Assembly: GCF_004328625.1 (NCBI RefSeq)
Contig: NZ_CP032229.1
Location: 6,275,364 to 6,339,363, forward strand
Source: Streptomyces seoulensis
GTDB lineage: Bacteria > Actinomycetota > Actinomycetes > Streptomycetales > Streptomycetaceae
Length of the DNA: 64,000 nt
Direction: 5' to 3'
Part shown: positions 1 to 9,818 of the stretch, piece by piece
How positions within the stretch are numbered: position 1 is the stretch's first letter
Layout of the letters: each line of letters begins with the position of its first letter
Translations under genes and position numbers: made by a program
The notes under the pieces: generated by a model
Told to the model about the DNA's origin: nothing
Database searches by the model: none
The model's input: only the letters and a program-made list of their open reading frames with translations

Positions 1-383
1 CGAGCGCCGCCTCGATCTGGAACAGCTCGGTCTCCAACGTGAAGCTGTCCGCCACCTCCGGCACCGGCGACTTCTCCTACCGCGAGGGCAACGACTCGCG
101 CGGCTCGTACGCCTCCACCGACGGCCACGGCAGCGGCTACGTCTTCCTCGACTACGCCCAGAACCAGGAGTACGACTCGGTCCGCGTCGTCACCCACGAG
201 ACCGGCCACGTGCTCGGTCTGCCGGACCACTACGAGGGTCCGTGCAGCGAGCTGATGTCCGGCGGCGGCCCCGGCCCGTCCTGCACCAACTCCAGCCCGG
301 ACGCCAACGAGCGCGCCCAGGTCGACCAGCTCTGGGCCAACGGCTTCGCCAAGGCGCTGGCCAAGGTCAACCAGGCCCGCTGA
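1..383 (+). CDS. Snapalysin-type (M7) zinc metalloprotease, 3' part
   Basis: The 5' end lies outside the window; the first whole codon is at base 3. The visible 126 codons carry the M7 zinc site [13 protein letters not shown] (HExxHxxGxxD), followed by a Cys-flanked SELMSGGG turn as in snapalysins. It aligns almost residue for residue with the complete copy that starts at 607, so the two are recent tandem paralogues. By family it is a small secreted protease. The missing part should hold the signal peptide and pro-region. A hairpin follows the stop codon. Confidence 0.9.
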   Translation, partial: SAASIWNSSVSNVKLSATSGTGDFSYREGNDSRGSYASTDGHGSGYVFLDYAQNQEYDSVRVVTHETGHVLGLPDHYEGPCSELMSGGGPGPSCTNSSPDANERAQVDQLWANGFAKALAKVNQAR

Positions 384-412
384 CCCCCGAGCACGCCCCG
401 TACTAGCCCCCG

Positions 413-448
413 ACCGCGGACCGTCGCCCCCACGCGACGCTCCGCGGT
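413..448 (+). terminator. Hairpin after the first snapalysin gene
   Basis: Inverted repeat ACCGCGGA-cc-GTCGC / GCGAC-gc-TCCGCGGT about 30 nt after the stop codon. It has no clear T-tract, as is common in Streptomyces. It likely separates the two protease genes transcriptionally. Confidence 0.55.
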
Positions 449-482
449 CCGTCGCGTTCCCGGGCCGGCACGCGGCGGAGCC

Positions 483-499
483 GATAGCTCGCCGCTATC
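483..499 (+). promoter_or_regulatory. Dyad GATAGC-N5-GCTATC upstream of the second snapalysin gene
   Basis: Perfect 6-bp inverted repeat of 17 bp overall, about 110 bp before the start codon. Its size and dyad fit a LysR-type box. Snapalysin genes in other Streptomyces are known to be activated by a LysR-type regulator (SnpR), but no such gene is in the window, so the assignment is inference. Confidence 0.35.
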
Positions 500-606
500 C
501 CAACTTGCCATCATCCGGACGTCCTTGACCTGCCCGAGACTCAAGGGCAACCGGCCGTTCACCCCCATACGGACGGCCCTCCCCACGTACGAAACGAGGA
601 CCCCAC

Positions 607-1278
607 ATGACGTCGTCCCGTACGTCCTCCAAGACCGTCAGATCCCTCCTCGCCCTCGGTCTCGGCGTGGCCGCCGCCGCGTTCGGCGCCGCCGCCCCCG
701 CCTCCGCCCAGCCCGAGCCCGTCGCCGCCCCGCACGCCGGGTACACCGGCTCGGCCAGGGAGGCCGCCGACAGCAAGGCGTTCTTCGACGCGGTGCTGAA
801 GTCGGTCGCCGAGCAGCGGGCCGAGAACCCGAGCCTCAAGGCCGTCACCGTCTACTACAACGCCAGCCAGGCGCCGAGCTTCCGCTCGCAGATATCGAGC
901 TCCACGTCCATCTGGAACAGCTCGGTCTCCAACGTCAAGCTCGCCTCGACCACCGGCACCGGCAACTTCTCCTACCGCGAGGGCAACGACTCGCGCGGCT
1001 CGTACGCCTCCACCGACGGCCACGGCCGGGGCTACGTCTTCCTCGACTACGCGCAGAACCAGCAGTACGACTCGGTCCGGGTCACCGCGCACGAGACCGG
1101 CCACGTGCTGGGCCTGCCCGACCACTACAGCGGCCCGTGCAGCGAGCTGATGTCCGGCGGCGGCCCCGGCACCTCCTGCACCAACCGCTACCCGAACGCG
1201 ACCGAGCGCTCCCGCGTCAACCAGCTGTGGGCCAACGGGCTCGCCAAGGCGCTGGCCAAGGTGAACCAGGACCGCTGA
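607..1278 (+). CDS. snpA: Snapalysin (M7 family extracellular metalloprotease)
   Basis: A 223-aa secreted protease. Residues 1-35 form a signal peptide ([10 protein letters not shown], a hydrophobic Ala/Leu stretch, then AxA near SAQPEP). A short pro-region follows. The mature domain has the zinc ligands H162 and H166, catalytic E163 and third ligand D172 in [11 protein letters not shown]. One Cys pair frames the SELMSGGG segment. The length matches known snapalysins. It is the second of two tandem near-identical genes and probably has its own promoter, because a hairpin lies between them. Expected role: breakdown of extracellular protein such as casein. Confidence 0.93.
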   Translation: MTSSRTSSKTVRSLLALGLGVAAAAFGAAAPASAQPEPVAAPHAGYTGSAREAADSKAFFDAVLKSVAEQRAENPSLKAVTVYYNASQAPSFRSQISSSTSIWNSSVSNVKLASTTGTGNFSYREGNDSRGSYASTDGHGRGYVFLDYAQNQQYDSVRVTAHETGHVLGLPDHYSGPCSELMSGGGPGTSCTNRYPNATERSRVNQLWANGLAKALAKVNQDR

Positions 1279-1296
1279 GGGTCCCCCTGAAACGTG

Positions 1297-1329
1297 CGGG
1301 CCGTCGTCCACCCGGTGGACGGCGGCCCG
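1297..1329. terminator. Bidirectional terminator between convergent genes
   Basis: Near-perfect stem CGGGCCGTCGTCCACC / GGTGGACGGCGGCCCG between the stop codons of the snapalysin gene (+) and the DMT transporter gene (-). Confidence 0.7.
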
Positions 1330-1342
1330 TCCGCGTACGGGC

Positions 1343-2212
1343 TCAGTCGTCCGAGCCGGGCGGCGGGCGCTCGATGAGGTTCTGCACGGCCCGGCTAAGC
1401 ACCAGCACCCCGCCGACGATGAACAGTGCCCCGAGCGCCTCCGGCACCAGCCACCAGCCGGTGCGGATGCGCTCATGGAAGAGGAAGATCCCCAGGGCGA
1501 GGCTGACCACCGCGTCCCCGATGGTCAGCGCCGGCTGGGCGGCGGCCAGCGGACCCGCCTGGAGGGCGTTCTCCAGCAGCAGCACCGCGGCCGTACCGGC
1601 CAGCGCGAACCCGTACGTCTGCCAGGCGGTGATGAACGCGAGGAACCCGTCGTCCGCGAAGGCGCCCGTGGCCGACTTCAGCAGAGCGGCCGTCAGCGCG
1701 TTGGCGATCGCGGAGCCCGAGGCCAGCAGGGCGGCGCGGCCGGCGGCCGGACGCTCGTGCCGGGACAGCAGCGTGACCACCACGACCGCGCCCACGCACA
1801 GCACCAGCGCCGGGACCCAGCGGGTCAGCGGCGCCTGGTCGCCCGCCCCGTGCGGTGCGGCCGCCGCGAGCAGTACGGCCAGGCCCGCCACCACCGCGCC
1901 GACCCCCCACCAGCCGTAGCGGGGGAGGTGCCGGTGCAGCAGCGGGCCCACGATCAGCAGCGCGAACGGCAGCTCCAGGATGAACAGCGGCTGCACCAGC
2001 GCCAGCGGGCCGTTGACCAGCGCCAGGCTCTGGAACACCGCGGCGCCGATCACCCCGGCCATGCCCAGCACCCACGCCGGGCGGCGCACCAGCTCCGCCA
2101 GCAGCTTCAAGCCGCCGTGTTCGCTGGTGGAGGCCGCCTTGCGCTGGAACGCCGTACCCATGGCGTTGCTCGCGGCACCCGCGACGGCGAAGGCCGCGGC
2201 CAGTTCGATCAC
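1343..2212 (-). CDS. DMT/EamA-type membrane transporter
   Basis: A 289-aa protein made almost wholly of hydrophobic helices, about 9-10 by eye. The two-half arrangement is typical of drug/metabolite transporters (an EamA-like repeat around residues 1-130 and another at 150-275). The start is GTG (MIELAAAFAVAGAASNA) with GGGAGA just upstream. It stands alone, convergent with the snapalysin gene, and its substrate cannot be told. The 3' end is polar (RPPPGSDD), as expected of a cytoplasmic tail. Confidence 0.8.
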   Translation of the reverse strand: MIELAAAFAVAGAASNAMGTAFQRKAASTSEHGGLKLLAELVRRPAWVLGMAGVIGAAVFQSLALVNGPLALVQPLFILELPFALLIVGPLLHRHLPRYGWWGVGAVVAGLAVLLAAAAPHGAGDQAPLTRWVPALVLCVGAVVVVTLLSRHERPAAGRAALLASGSAIANALTAALLKSATGAFADDGFLAFITAWQTYGFALAGTAAVLLLENALQAGPLAAAQPALTIGDAVVSLALGIFLFHERIRTGWWLVPEALGALFIVGGVLVLSRAVQNLIERPPPGSDD

Positions 2213-2231
2213 TGATGTCTCCCGCCTGCGT

Positions 2232-2260
2232 AAAGCCTATGAAAAGCCTACGAAAGCCCT
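2232..2260. repeat. 11-bp direct repeats (AAAGCCTAYGA, 2.6 copies)
   Basis: AAAGCCTATGA, AAAGCCTACGA and a partial AAAGCCC follow each other without gaps. They sit just upstream of the DMT transporter start, in the shared control region with the divergent GH16 gene. The 11-bp period puts the copies on one face of the helix. No regulator is known to me. Confidence 0.5.
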
Positions 2261-2410
2261 GCCCGGCCCGCCGCCGGACCGCCGCCGCGCACACCCGTCC
2301 GCGCCGGATACCGGCCGAAGCTGCGGCCCGTATTCACTCGTTCGGGTTCTTTCTGTGCGGATGTCCGGGTCTGGGGGCATGGCGCGTCGCTGGACGGAGA
2401 AGAAACGGGC

Positions 2411-3175
2411 ATGCACGAACCGAATCCGGGCAGCCCCCTCCCCGGTCCGCGGTCCGCCGCCGCTTCCGACGTGGTGTTCACCGCCGACTTCACGTCCGAA
2501 CGGCAGTGGGTGGCGGGCCGCTCCTGGGCCTATCCCAACGGCGGCCCGGTCAATCCGGGCGACGACAAACTCGACTATCTGGTGACCGACCCCGCCTACA
2601 GCCGCTCGGGCGTCTTCCGGGCCAGACGCAGACCGGACGGCCGGTGGAACACCGGCCTGCTCACCACCGAGGGCAGCGCGGACGGCTTCGAGGTCCGTAC
2701 CGGCGACATCCTGGAGGCGCGCGTCCGGCTCCCCCGGGAGATCGGCGCCTGGCCCGCCATCTGGACCTGGCGGGACGGCGGTCAGGAGGTCGACGTCTTC
2801 GAGTACCACCCCGACAACCCCGACCTGCTGGAGTTCACCAACCACGTACGCGGCAGCAACCGCTACTTCCGCGACGACATGATCAGCCCCGGCGCCTGGG
2901 TCGACCTGCGCACCGAGTTCGGCTCCCGCTCGGTCGTCTGGTGGGCCAACGGCAGACGGGTCTTCGCCGACCAGCGCGGGACCGGCCGCAACTGGCACGC
3001 CTACCTCATCGTCAACCTCTCCGTGTGCGGCGGGCGCTACCACCCACCGCCCCGCCGCGAGACGACAGAAATGTCCTACCAGGTCAGCAGACTCGTCGTC
3101 CGCCGCCCGAACACCACCGGCCTCACCACGGCCCAGACTCAGGACGCCACCGCCGAGGAAGGAGCCGAGAGGTAG
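2411..3175 (+). CDS. GH16-like beta-glucanase fold protein
   Basis: A 254-aa protein with a laminarinase/GH16-type jelly-roll. It contains QEVDVFEYH, matching the GH16 catalytic pattern E-x-D-x-x-E, preceded by a WPAIWTW strand as in GH16 (W-P-A-x-W). No signal peptide is visible at the proposed ATG (MHEPNPGSPLPGP), which is odd for a polysaccharidase. Either the protein stays inside, uses another route, or the start is misplaced. RBS-like GGAGAAG lies upstream. A role in beta-glucan cleavage is inferred from the motif only. Confidence 0.7.
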   Translation: MHEPNPGSPLPGPRSAAASDVVFTADFTSERQWVAGRSWAYPNGGPVNPGDDKLDYLVTDPAYSRSGVFRARRRPDGRWNTGLLTTEGSADGFEVRTGDILEARVRLPREIGAWPAIWTWRDGGQEVDVFEYHPDNPDLLEFTNHVRGSNRYFRDDMISPGAWVDLRTEFGSRSVVWWANGRRVFADQRGTGRNWHAYLIVNLSVCGGRYHPPPRRETTEMSYQVSRLVVRRPNTTGLTTAQTQDATAEEGAER

Positions 3176-3271
3176 CGGACCCGCGTCCGCGGGGGTGGTC
3201 CGACTCGTTCCTCGCGCAGATGCGGACTGGGAAGTCAGTCCCGGCAGGGGCGGGGCGTATTCTGCGCCGTT

Positions 3272-4402
3272 ATGATCACCGCGCGTGAACTCAACCGGGC
3301 TTCACTCAGCCGCCAGTTGCTGCTGGAGCGCGAGCGACTGACCGTCCCCGACGCGATCCGGCGCGTGGTCGCGCTGCAGGCGCAGCATCCGGCCTCGCCC
3401 TACCTGGCGCTCTGGAACCGGGTCACGGATTTCGCTCCGGCCGAACTCGACGCCGCCTTCATCGGGCGTGCGGTGGTCAAGGCGACCCTGATGCGGATCA
3501 CCCTGCACGCCGTGCATGCCGAGGACTATCCGGTCCTGCGCACGGCGATGCAGCCCACTCTGTACGCCTCCCGGCTCGGTTTCCGCTTCGCCGAGGCGGG
3601 GCTGACCCCGGCGGACGCCGACGAACTGGTGCCGGAACTGCTGGCCTTCGCCCGCCGGCCGCGGACATCGGCCGAGATGCAGGCGTGGGTCGAGGAGCGG
3701 CTCGGTGCCGAGAGGAAGGACGGGGCGTGGTGGGGACTGAAGGCGTATGCGCCGCTGCACCACGCCCCGACGGGCGGGCCGTGGTCATTCGGTTTCCGGC
3801 CGTCCTTCGTCGCGGCCGGGACCGGGCCCGTCCCCGAGGGGCGAGCGGTGGACTCACATGCGTTGCGAACCCTGATTCTCCGCTACCTGGCAGGCTTCGG
3901 GCCCGCGTCGGTGGCGGACGTGGCGCAGTTCGCCATGGTGCGGCGGGGGCCCGTTCGCGAGGCCCTGCGTGCTCTGGACGGCGCTGTCGAACAGTTCCAA
4001 GGCCCGGACGGCGGCACGCTGTTCGACCTTCCGGCCGGCCCCCGTCCGCCGGAGGACACTCCCGCACCACCTCGGCTCATGGCGATGTGGGACAGCATCC
4101 TGCTGGCCTACGCCGACCGCAGCCGGGTGATACCCCCCGCCTACCGCCCCCTGGTGATCCGCAGGAACGGAGACGTACTGCCCACCCTGCTCGTGGACGG
4201 CTACGTCGCCGGTGTCTGGCGCCCAGTGGACGGAGGTATCGCAGCCACGGCCTTCCACCCCCTGCCACCCGCCGCCTGGGACGGACTCGCCGCAGAAGCC
4301 CATTCCCTGCGCGCGCTCCTCGACGACCGCGACGTGAAGGTCTACAGCCGTCACCACCACTGGTGGGCGAAGCTTCCCGAGGCCGAGGTGCGGACACTGT
4401 GA
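3272..4402 (+). CDS. Winged-helix DNA-binding domain protein (HTH_42/YcaQ-AlkZ-like)
   Basis: A 376-aa protein beginning MITARELNRASLSRQLLL and followed by RRVVALQAQHPASPYLALWNR, the hallmark start of the Streptomyces 'winged helix DNA-binding domain' family (PF06224). Relatives of this fold include AlkZ/YcaQ DNA glycosylases that unhook crosslinks. The usual glycosylase QxQ-type catalytic motif appears as ALQAQHP near residue 36, consistent with the superfamily. It stands alone between divergent promoters. A repair or self-resistance role is possible but unproven. Confidence 0.75.
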   Translation: MITARELNRASLSRQLLLERERLTVPDAIRRVVALQAQHPASPYLALWNRVTDFAPAELDAAFIGRAVVKATLMRITLHAVHAEDYPVLRTAMQPTLYASRLGFRFAEAGLTPADADELVPELLAFARRPRTSAEMQAWVEERLGAERKDGAWWGLKAYAPLHHAPTGGPWSFGFRPSFVAAGTGPVPEGRAVDSHALRTLILRYLAGFGPASVADVAQFAMVRRGPVREALRALDGAVEQFQGPDGGTLFDLPAGPRPPEDTPAPPRLMAMWDSILLAYADRSRVIPPAYRPLVIRRNGDVLPTLLVDGYVAGVWRPVDGGIAATAFHPLPPAAWDGLAAEAHSLRALLDDRDVKVYSRHHHWWAKLPEAEVRTL

Positions 4403-4432
4403 CCAGCTGAGCTGACGCGCGAACTTCAGCGG

Positions 4433-4448
4433 CCCCGCGCAGGCGGGG
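4433..4448. terminator. Short GC hairpin between convergent genes
   Basis: CCCCGC-gcag-GCGGGG between the winged-helix gene (+) and the DUF4232 gene (-). Short stem, no T-tract. Confidence 0.4.
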
Positions 4449-4497
4449 ATGGTCCGGGGTGCGGCCGGGGCGGTGGCCCGGCCGGGGCCCTGGCGCG

Positions 4498-5193
<696 letters not shown>

Positions 5194-5265
5194 GGGAATT
5201 CCCCCGTGAGGTTGGTGCGTGCCGTCGTACTGACGCCCGACTCCGGTCCGCCTCTCCCGCCCCCC

Positions 5266-6744
5266 TCAGTCCACCGGCCAGGTGTGCACCGGGGCGTTCA
5301 GGTGCATGTAGTCGATGTAGAGCTCCGTCATCCGGCGCAGCGCCTCGTGGCGGCCGGTGCGTGTGGTCTCTTCCAGTCTGTGCACCATCTCCTTCTGCCA
5401 CACCGCGCCGTTGCGGGCCGTGACGCACCGCTGCTCGATGATGCCGAGCAGCGGCTCCCGCCAGGCCGCGTCCATGCCGGAGAGCTCCAGACCCCGGTGC
5501 GCCAGCGGCAGCAGCCGCCGCAGGACCAGTTCCGGGACCGGCACCTCGCCCATGCCGGGCCAGTACAGCAGCGCCTCGATGCCGTGCCGGGCGGCGGTGT
5601 GCAGGTTCTCCTCCGCCGCCGAGAACGACATCCGCGACCACACCGGCCGGTCCTCCTCCACCAGGGCCCGCGTCAGCCCGTAGTAGAAGGCGCCGTTGGC
5701 GAGGGTGTCCGCGACCGTCGGGCCCGCCGGCAGCACCCGGTTCTCCACCCGGACGTGCGGCCGGCCGTCCGCGACCGCGTACACCGGGCGGTTCCAGCGG
5801 TAGATCGTGCCGTTGTGCAGGGTCAGCTCGGCCAGCTCCGGGATGTCGCCGCGGTCCAGCGTCTCCGCCGGGTCCTGCTCGTCGCACAGCGGCAGCAGGG
5901 CCGGGAAGTAGCGCAGGTTCTCCTCGAACAGGTCGAAGACGCTGGTGATCCACCGCTCCCCGAACCAGACCCTGGGCCGTACCCCCTGCACCTTGATCTC
6001 CTCGGGCCGGGTGTCCGTCGCCTGCTCGAACAACGGGATTCGGGTCTCGTGCCACAGCTCCTTGCCGAACAGGAACGGCGAGTTCGCCGCCAGCGCCACC
6101 TGCACCCCCGCGATGGCCTGCGCCGCGTTCCAGTAGCCCGCGAAGTCCTCCGGGGAGACCTGGAGATGGAACTGGGTGCTGGTGCAGGCCGCCTCCGGGG
6201 TGATCGTGTCCGCGTAGGTGCGCAGCCGGTCCACGCCGTCCACCTCGATGCGCAGATCCTCGCCCCGGGCCGCGAACACCTGGTCGTTGAGCAGCCGGTA
6301 GCGCGGGTTCTCCGACAGCGCGGCCACCCCGATGTCGGCCTGGCGCAGCGTGGGCAGGATGCCGACCGTCACCAGCCGCGCCCCGACCGTACGGGCCCGG
6401 TCCTCGGCGTGGTTGAGCGCCGCCCGGATCTCGCCCTCCCAGGCGTCCGGGCCGCCCGCCGTCAGCCGGCGCGGGGGCACGTTGATCTCCAGGTTGAACC
6501 GGCCCAGCTCGGTCGACCAGGACGGGTCCGCGATGGCCTCCAGCACGTCGTTGTTGCGCATCGCGGGCTCGGCGTCGGCGTCCACGAGGTTCAGCTCGAT
6601 CTCCAGCCCGACCCGCGGCCGGTCGCTGTCGAACCGCGACTCGCGCAGCATCTGGGCGAACGCGTCGAGGCACTTCTGCATCTTGAAGCGGTACCGGCGG
6701 CGGTCCTCGCGGGTGAAGACGAGCGCCGGGACGTCCCGTCCCAT
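5266..6744 (-). CDS. Glutamate-cysteine ligase family (GCS2) protein
   Basis: A 492-aa cytoplasmic enzyme of the ATP-grasp-unrelated GCS2 fold. Visible family blocks are GLEIELNLVD near residue 47, ELGRFNLEINVPPR near 80, STQFHLQV near 185 and ANSPFLFGKELWHETRI near 215. These correspond to ATP/glutamate-binding segments of carboxylate-amine ligases. The chosen ATG (MGRDVPALVF) has GGGAGGG close upstream; the open frame extends further but overlaps no better signal. The GCS2 family includes EgtA and YbdK, and the physiological substrate here is not known. The next gene downstream on this strand is DUF4232, separated by 72 bp. Confidence 0.8.
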   Translation of the reverse strand: MGRDVPALVFTREDRRRYRFKMQKCLDAFAQMLRESRFDSDRPRVGLEIELNLVDADAEPAMRNNDVLEAIADPSWSTELGRFNLEINVPPRRLTAGGPDAWEGEIRAALNHAEDRARTVGARLVTVGILPTLRQADIGVAALSENPRYRLLNDQVFAARGEDLRIEVDGVDRLRTYADTITPEAACTSTQFHLQVSPEDFAGYWNAAQAIAGVQVALAANSPFLFGKELWHETRIPLFEQATDTRPEEIKVQGVRPRVWFGERWITSVFDLFEENLRYFPALLPLCDEQDPAETLDRGDIPELAELTLHNGTIYRWNRPVYAVADGRPHVRVENRVLPAGPTVADTLANGAFYYGLTRALVEEDRPVWSRMSFSAAEENLHTAARHGIEALLYWPGMGEVPVPELVLRRLLPLAHRGLELSGMDAAWREPLLGIIEQRCVTARNGAVWQKEMVHRLEETTRTGRHEALRRMTELYIDYMHLNAPVHTWPVD

Positions 6745-6832
6745 CGGCCCTCCCTGCCCTCCTGGATTCCGTCCTCCCACACCTGTGCACTCCAGCGTCG
6801 CACCACCCACCGGACCCCACCACGCGGCGGCG

Positions 6833-8905
6833 CTACGGATGGTCCACCACCCGTGCGAGCAGCAGGGCCACGTCGTCGTGGTCGTCGGCATGGCGCAGGC
6901 CGTGCACCAGCCGGTCGCAGACCGCCTCCAGCGAGGCGCCGGGTTCGCCCAGCAGGGACAGCAGTGTGTCCAGCCGGTCGTCGATGGCGTGCTGCCGTGT
7001 CTCCACCAGCCCGTCGGTGTACAGCACCAGCAGATCGCCCGGCTCCATCGGGACGGTGACCGCCTCGAACGGCACCCCGCCCACCCCGAGCGGCGCGGCG
7101 GTCGGCAGGTCCAGGAACACCGGGGGCCGGCCAGGCCGGGCCAGGGCGGGCGGCACATGCCCGGCGTTGGCGACCGTGCAGCTGTTGGTGGCCGGGTCGT
7201 ACACCGCGTACAGACAGGTGACGATGTAGTGCTCCAGGTCGCAGGTGATCTTGTCCAGGTGGCGCAGCACCGCCTCCGGGGCCAGGTCCAGGTCGGCGTA
7301 GGCGCAGGTCGCGGTGCGCAGCCGGCCCATGGTGGCGGCCGCGTCGATGCCGTTGCCCATCACGTCGCCGACCACCAGGGCCGTGCGGTCGCCGTCCAGC
7401 GGGATCACGTCGTACCAGTCGCCGCCCACCTCGCTGGTGGCCTGCGCTGGCTCGTAACGGGAGGCCACCTCCAGGCCGGTGTGGCGGGGGGAGTGGTCGG
7501 GCAGCAGGCTGCGCTGGAGGGTGAGCGCGGTGTTGCGCACGCTCTGGAACCAGCGCGCGTTGTCGATCGCCACCCCGGCCCGGCCCGCTATCTCGGCCGC
7601 CAGCACCACGTCGTCCTCGTCGAACGGCAGCGGGTTGCGGGTCCGCTTCAGGTCCAGCGCGCCCAGCACCTCTCCGTGCGCGATCAGCGGCACCGCCAGG
7701 TACGAGTGCACGCCCGCCTCCGCCAGCAGCGCCTCGCCGTCCGCGTCCCGGGCGATCCGCGGCAGGTCGGCGGGCTGCACATGCGGGATCAGCACCGGAC
7801 GCCCGGTGTGCACGCACAGCGTCACCAGCCGGTCCCCGTCATAGGCGGCCAGGTCGCCCGGCGGGTCGGCGGCGCGCGTCGCCACGGTCGGATGCGCCGC
7901 CTTCAGGGCGAGCGCCCGGAACAGCTCGGGCCCGTGGTCCGGGCTGCTCATCCGGCGGCAGGCCAGCGCCGAGTCCAGGACGTCCACCGCGACCACGTCC
8001 GCCAGCACCGGCGCCGCCACCTCGGCCAGCTCGCGCGCCGTGCGCTCCACCTCCAGGGTGGTGCCGATCCGCGCGGAGGCGTCCGCGATGACCGCCAGCC
8101 GTCTGCGCGCCCGGTCCGCCTCCCCGGCCGCCTGGTGCCGCTCCGTCACGTCCACGACGGAGACGGCCGCCCCCAGCACCCGGCCGCTCGCGTCCTCCAA
8201 CCGGTAGAACGACAGCGACCAGGCATGCTGCCGTCCGGGATCGTTGCGGGGCTGCCCCACGTGGTACTGGTCCAGCAGCGGGGTGCCGGTGGTGAGGACC
8301 TGGCGCAGTGCCGACTCCACGGTCTCGATGTCCGTCAGCGGCAGCGTCTCGCGCAGACTCCGGCCCACGTGCTCGGCGGCCGGCATGCCGTCGATCCGCT
8401 CCAGTGCCGGGTTGACCAGCAGGAACTTCAGGTCGGGGTCGAGCAGGGCGAGCCCGATGGGGGACTGGTAGATCAGCCGCTCGCACAGCGCGAGGTCGGT
8501 CTCCACGCGCTGGAGCAGGTTCCGGTCCGCGGCGATGCCGAGCGCGTACACCTCCCCCTCGTCGTCGAGCAACCGCATGGTGCGGAACTCGGTCAGCCGG
8601 CTGGAGCCGTCCTTGCGCCGCACCGGGAAGGCGCCCGCCCAGCCCTGGCCGGTGGCCAGCACCTCGCTGAACAGCCGTACCGCCGACTCCATCCGGCCCG
8701 GTGACACCAGCAGTCGGCCGGCTTCCGCGCCGAGTGCCTCCTCGGAGGTGTAGCCGAAGAGATCCTCCGCCTGCGGGGTCCAGAAGACGATGCGCCCGCG
8801 GGTGTCCAGGACCACCGCGGCCACGCTCAGCAGATCCAGCAGCCCCGTCGGCCGGGGGTCCCCGGCGTCGTGCTCCTCGTCCGACTGGTAGGAGTCCACT
8901 GCCAT
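6833..8905 (-). CDS. PAS-PAS-GAF-SpoIIE (PP2C) serine phosphatase
   Basis: About 690 aa. Residues ~25-140 and ~150-260 are PAS-like sensors (first: LLSVAAVVLDTRGRIVFWTPQAEDLFGY). Then comes a GAF-like domain at ~285-440. The C-terminal SpoIIE/RsbU-type PP2C domain is at ~470-690, with SEVGGDWYDVIPL, VVGDVMGNG and LVLYTDGLVE metal-binding motifs intact. Such proteins dephosphorylate anti-anti-sigma factors in stress signalling in Streptomyces. The ATG at 8905 is preferred over an upstream TTG because GGAGG lies 7 nt before it. No kinase or STAS partner is adjacent. Confidence 0.9.
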   Translation of the reverse strand: MAVDSYQSDEEHDAGDPRPTGLLDLLSVAAVVLDTRGRIVFWTPQAEDLFGYTSEEALGAEAGRLLVSPGRMESAVRLFSEVLATGQGWAGAFPVRRKDGSSRLTEFRTMRLLDDEGEVYALGIAADRNLLQRVETDLALCERLIYQSPIGLALLDPDLKFLLVNPALERIDGMPAAEHVGRSLRETLPLTDIETVESALRQVLTTGTPLLDQYHVGQPRNDPGRQHAWSLSFYRLEDASGRVLGAAVSVVDVTERHQAAGEADRARRRLAVIADASARIGTTLEVERTARELAEVAAPVLADVVAVDVLDSALACRRMSSPDHGPELFRALALKAAHPTVATRAADPPGDLAAYDGDRLVTLCVHTGRPVLIPHVQPADLPRIARDADGEALLAEAGVHSYLAVPLIAHGEVLGALDLKRTRNPLPFDEDDVVLAAEIAGRAGVAIDNARWFQSVRNTALTLQRSLLPDHSPRHTGLEVASRYEPAQATSEVGGDWYDVIPLDGDRTALVVGDVMGNGIDAAATMGRLRTATCAYADLDLAPEAVLRHLDKITCDLEHYIVTCLYAVYDPATNSCTVANAGHVPPALARPGRPPVFLDLPTAAPLGVGGVPFEAVTVPMEPGDLLVLYTDGLVETRQHAIDDRLDTLLSLLGEPGASLEAVCDRLVHGLRHADDHDDVALLLARVVDHP

Positions 8906-8996
8906 CCCGCCACCTCCACCCAACCGGTACGGGCGTCGCCCGACAGCTCGGGACCGTTACCCCTCCATGCTGCCCCCGCCGCCCGCTCCCGCCCAC

Positions 8997-9818
8997 TCAG
9001 CCGCCGTCCTCGCGCCCCTCCGGCTCCTCGTCGTCGTGGGACGGCACCCAGTGGTGCTCGGTGAACCAGCGGCCGAACAGCGCGCCCCCGTACACCACGA
9101 ACCCCACGCCGATCAGCCAGGACGACACGACCAGCACGGTGCCGACCGCCCCGTAGCTCAGCGCGTTGGTCACGATCAGCGGGGTGAAGACCAGGGTGGA
9201 GAAGGCGCGCAGCCCCACCAGCCCGAGCAGACTGGCGAGAGCGCCCGGCAGCAGAACACGCCAGCGGACCTGGCCGCCCAGCAGGAACCACGGCCCCCAC
9301 CAGAAGAAGAGGACCGTGGTCAGCGTGGTGAGGAAGACCCGGGAGAATCCGTGCATCGTGGTGCCCGTCTGCACCTCCTGGTACAGGTACGCCATCAGCA
9401 CCAGCAGCCAGGTCGCCTGCCGCCACACCCGGTGCCAGCGCCCGGCGGGCAGCCCCCAGATGCGCTCGAACCCGTTCTGCACGCTCCCGCCGAAGGACAC
9501 CCCGAACACCGCGAGCATCAGGATGCTCCACGCGCTGGTGGTGCCGATGACCTCGCGCGGCGGGCTGAAGACCTCGTTGAGCACCTTCGCGGAGCGGCCC
9601 GACAGCCCCATGCCGTCCGACAGCCAGGACGGGAAGCCGCCGCGCACCAGTGGGTCGGCGGCGGCGACGACGATCAGCAGCGGGGCCAGGGTCACCAGCG
9701 CGAGGGTGGCGAAGCCCATGGCCCGGTGCAGCAGTTCCAGCTCCTGGCCGCGCCGGATCAGCTTGCGAAGGGCGAGCCACTCCCAGGCGCGCTCCAGCCG
9801 GCCTCCGCGCCGGCTCAC
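8997..9818 (-). CDS. YihY/BrkB-family membrane protein
   Basis: A 273-aa integral membrane protein with about six helices and the YihY-type SVQNGFERIWGLPAGR segment. The start is a GTG whose bases overlap the stop codon of the upstream DUF488 gene (GTGA, 4 bp), with GGAGGA upstream, so the two genes are translationally coupled. The tail is acidic (SHDDEEPEGREDGG). The family (once called RNase BN by mistake) has no settled function. A second YihY gene sits at 24.1 kb. Confidence 0.85.
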   Translation of the reverse strand: MSRRGGRLERAWEWLALRKLIRRGQELELLHRAMGFATLALVTLAPLLIVVAAADPLVRGGFPSWLSDGMGLSGRSAKVLNEVFSPPREVIGTTSAWSILMLAVFGVSFGGSVQNGFERIWGLPAGRWHRVWRQATWLLVLMAYLYQEVQTGTTMHGFSRVFLTTLTTVLFFWWGPWFLLGGQVRWRVLLPGALASLLGLVGLRAFSTLVFTPLIVTNALSYGAVGTVLVVSSWLIGVGFVVYGGALFGRWFTEHHWVPSHDDEEPEGREDGG

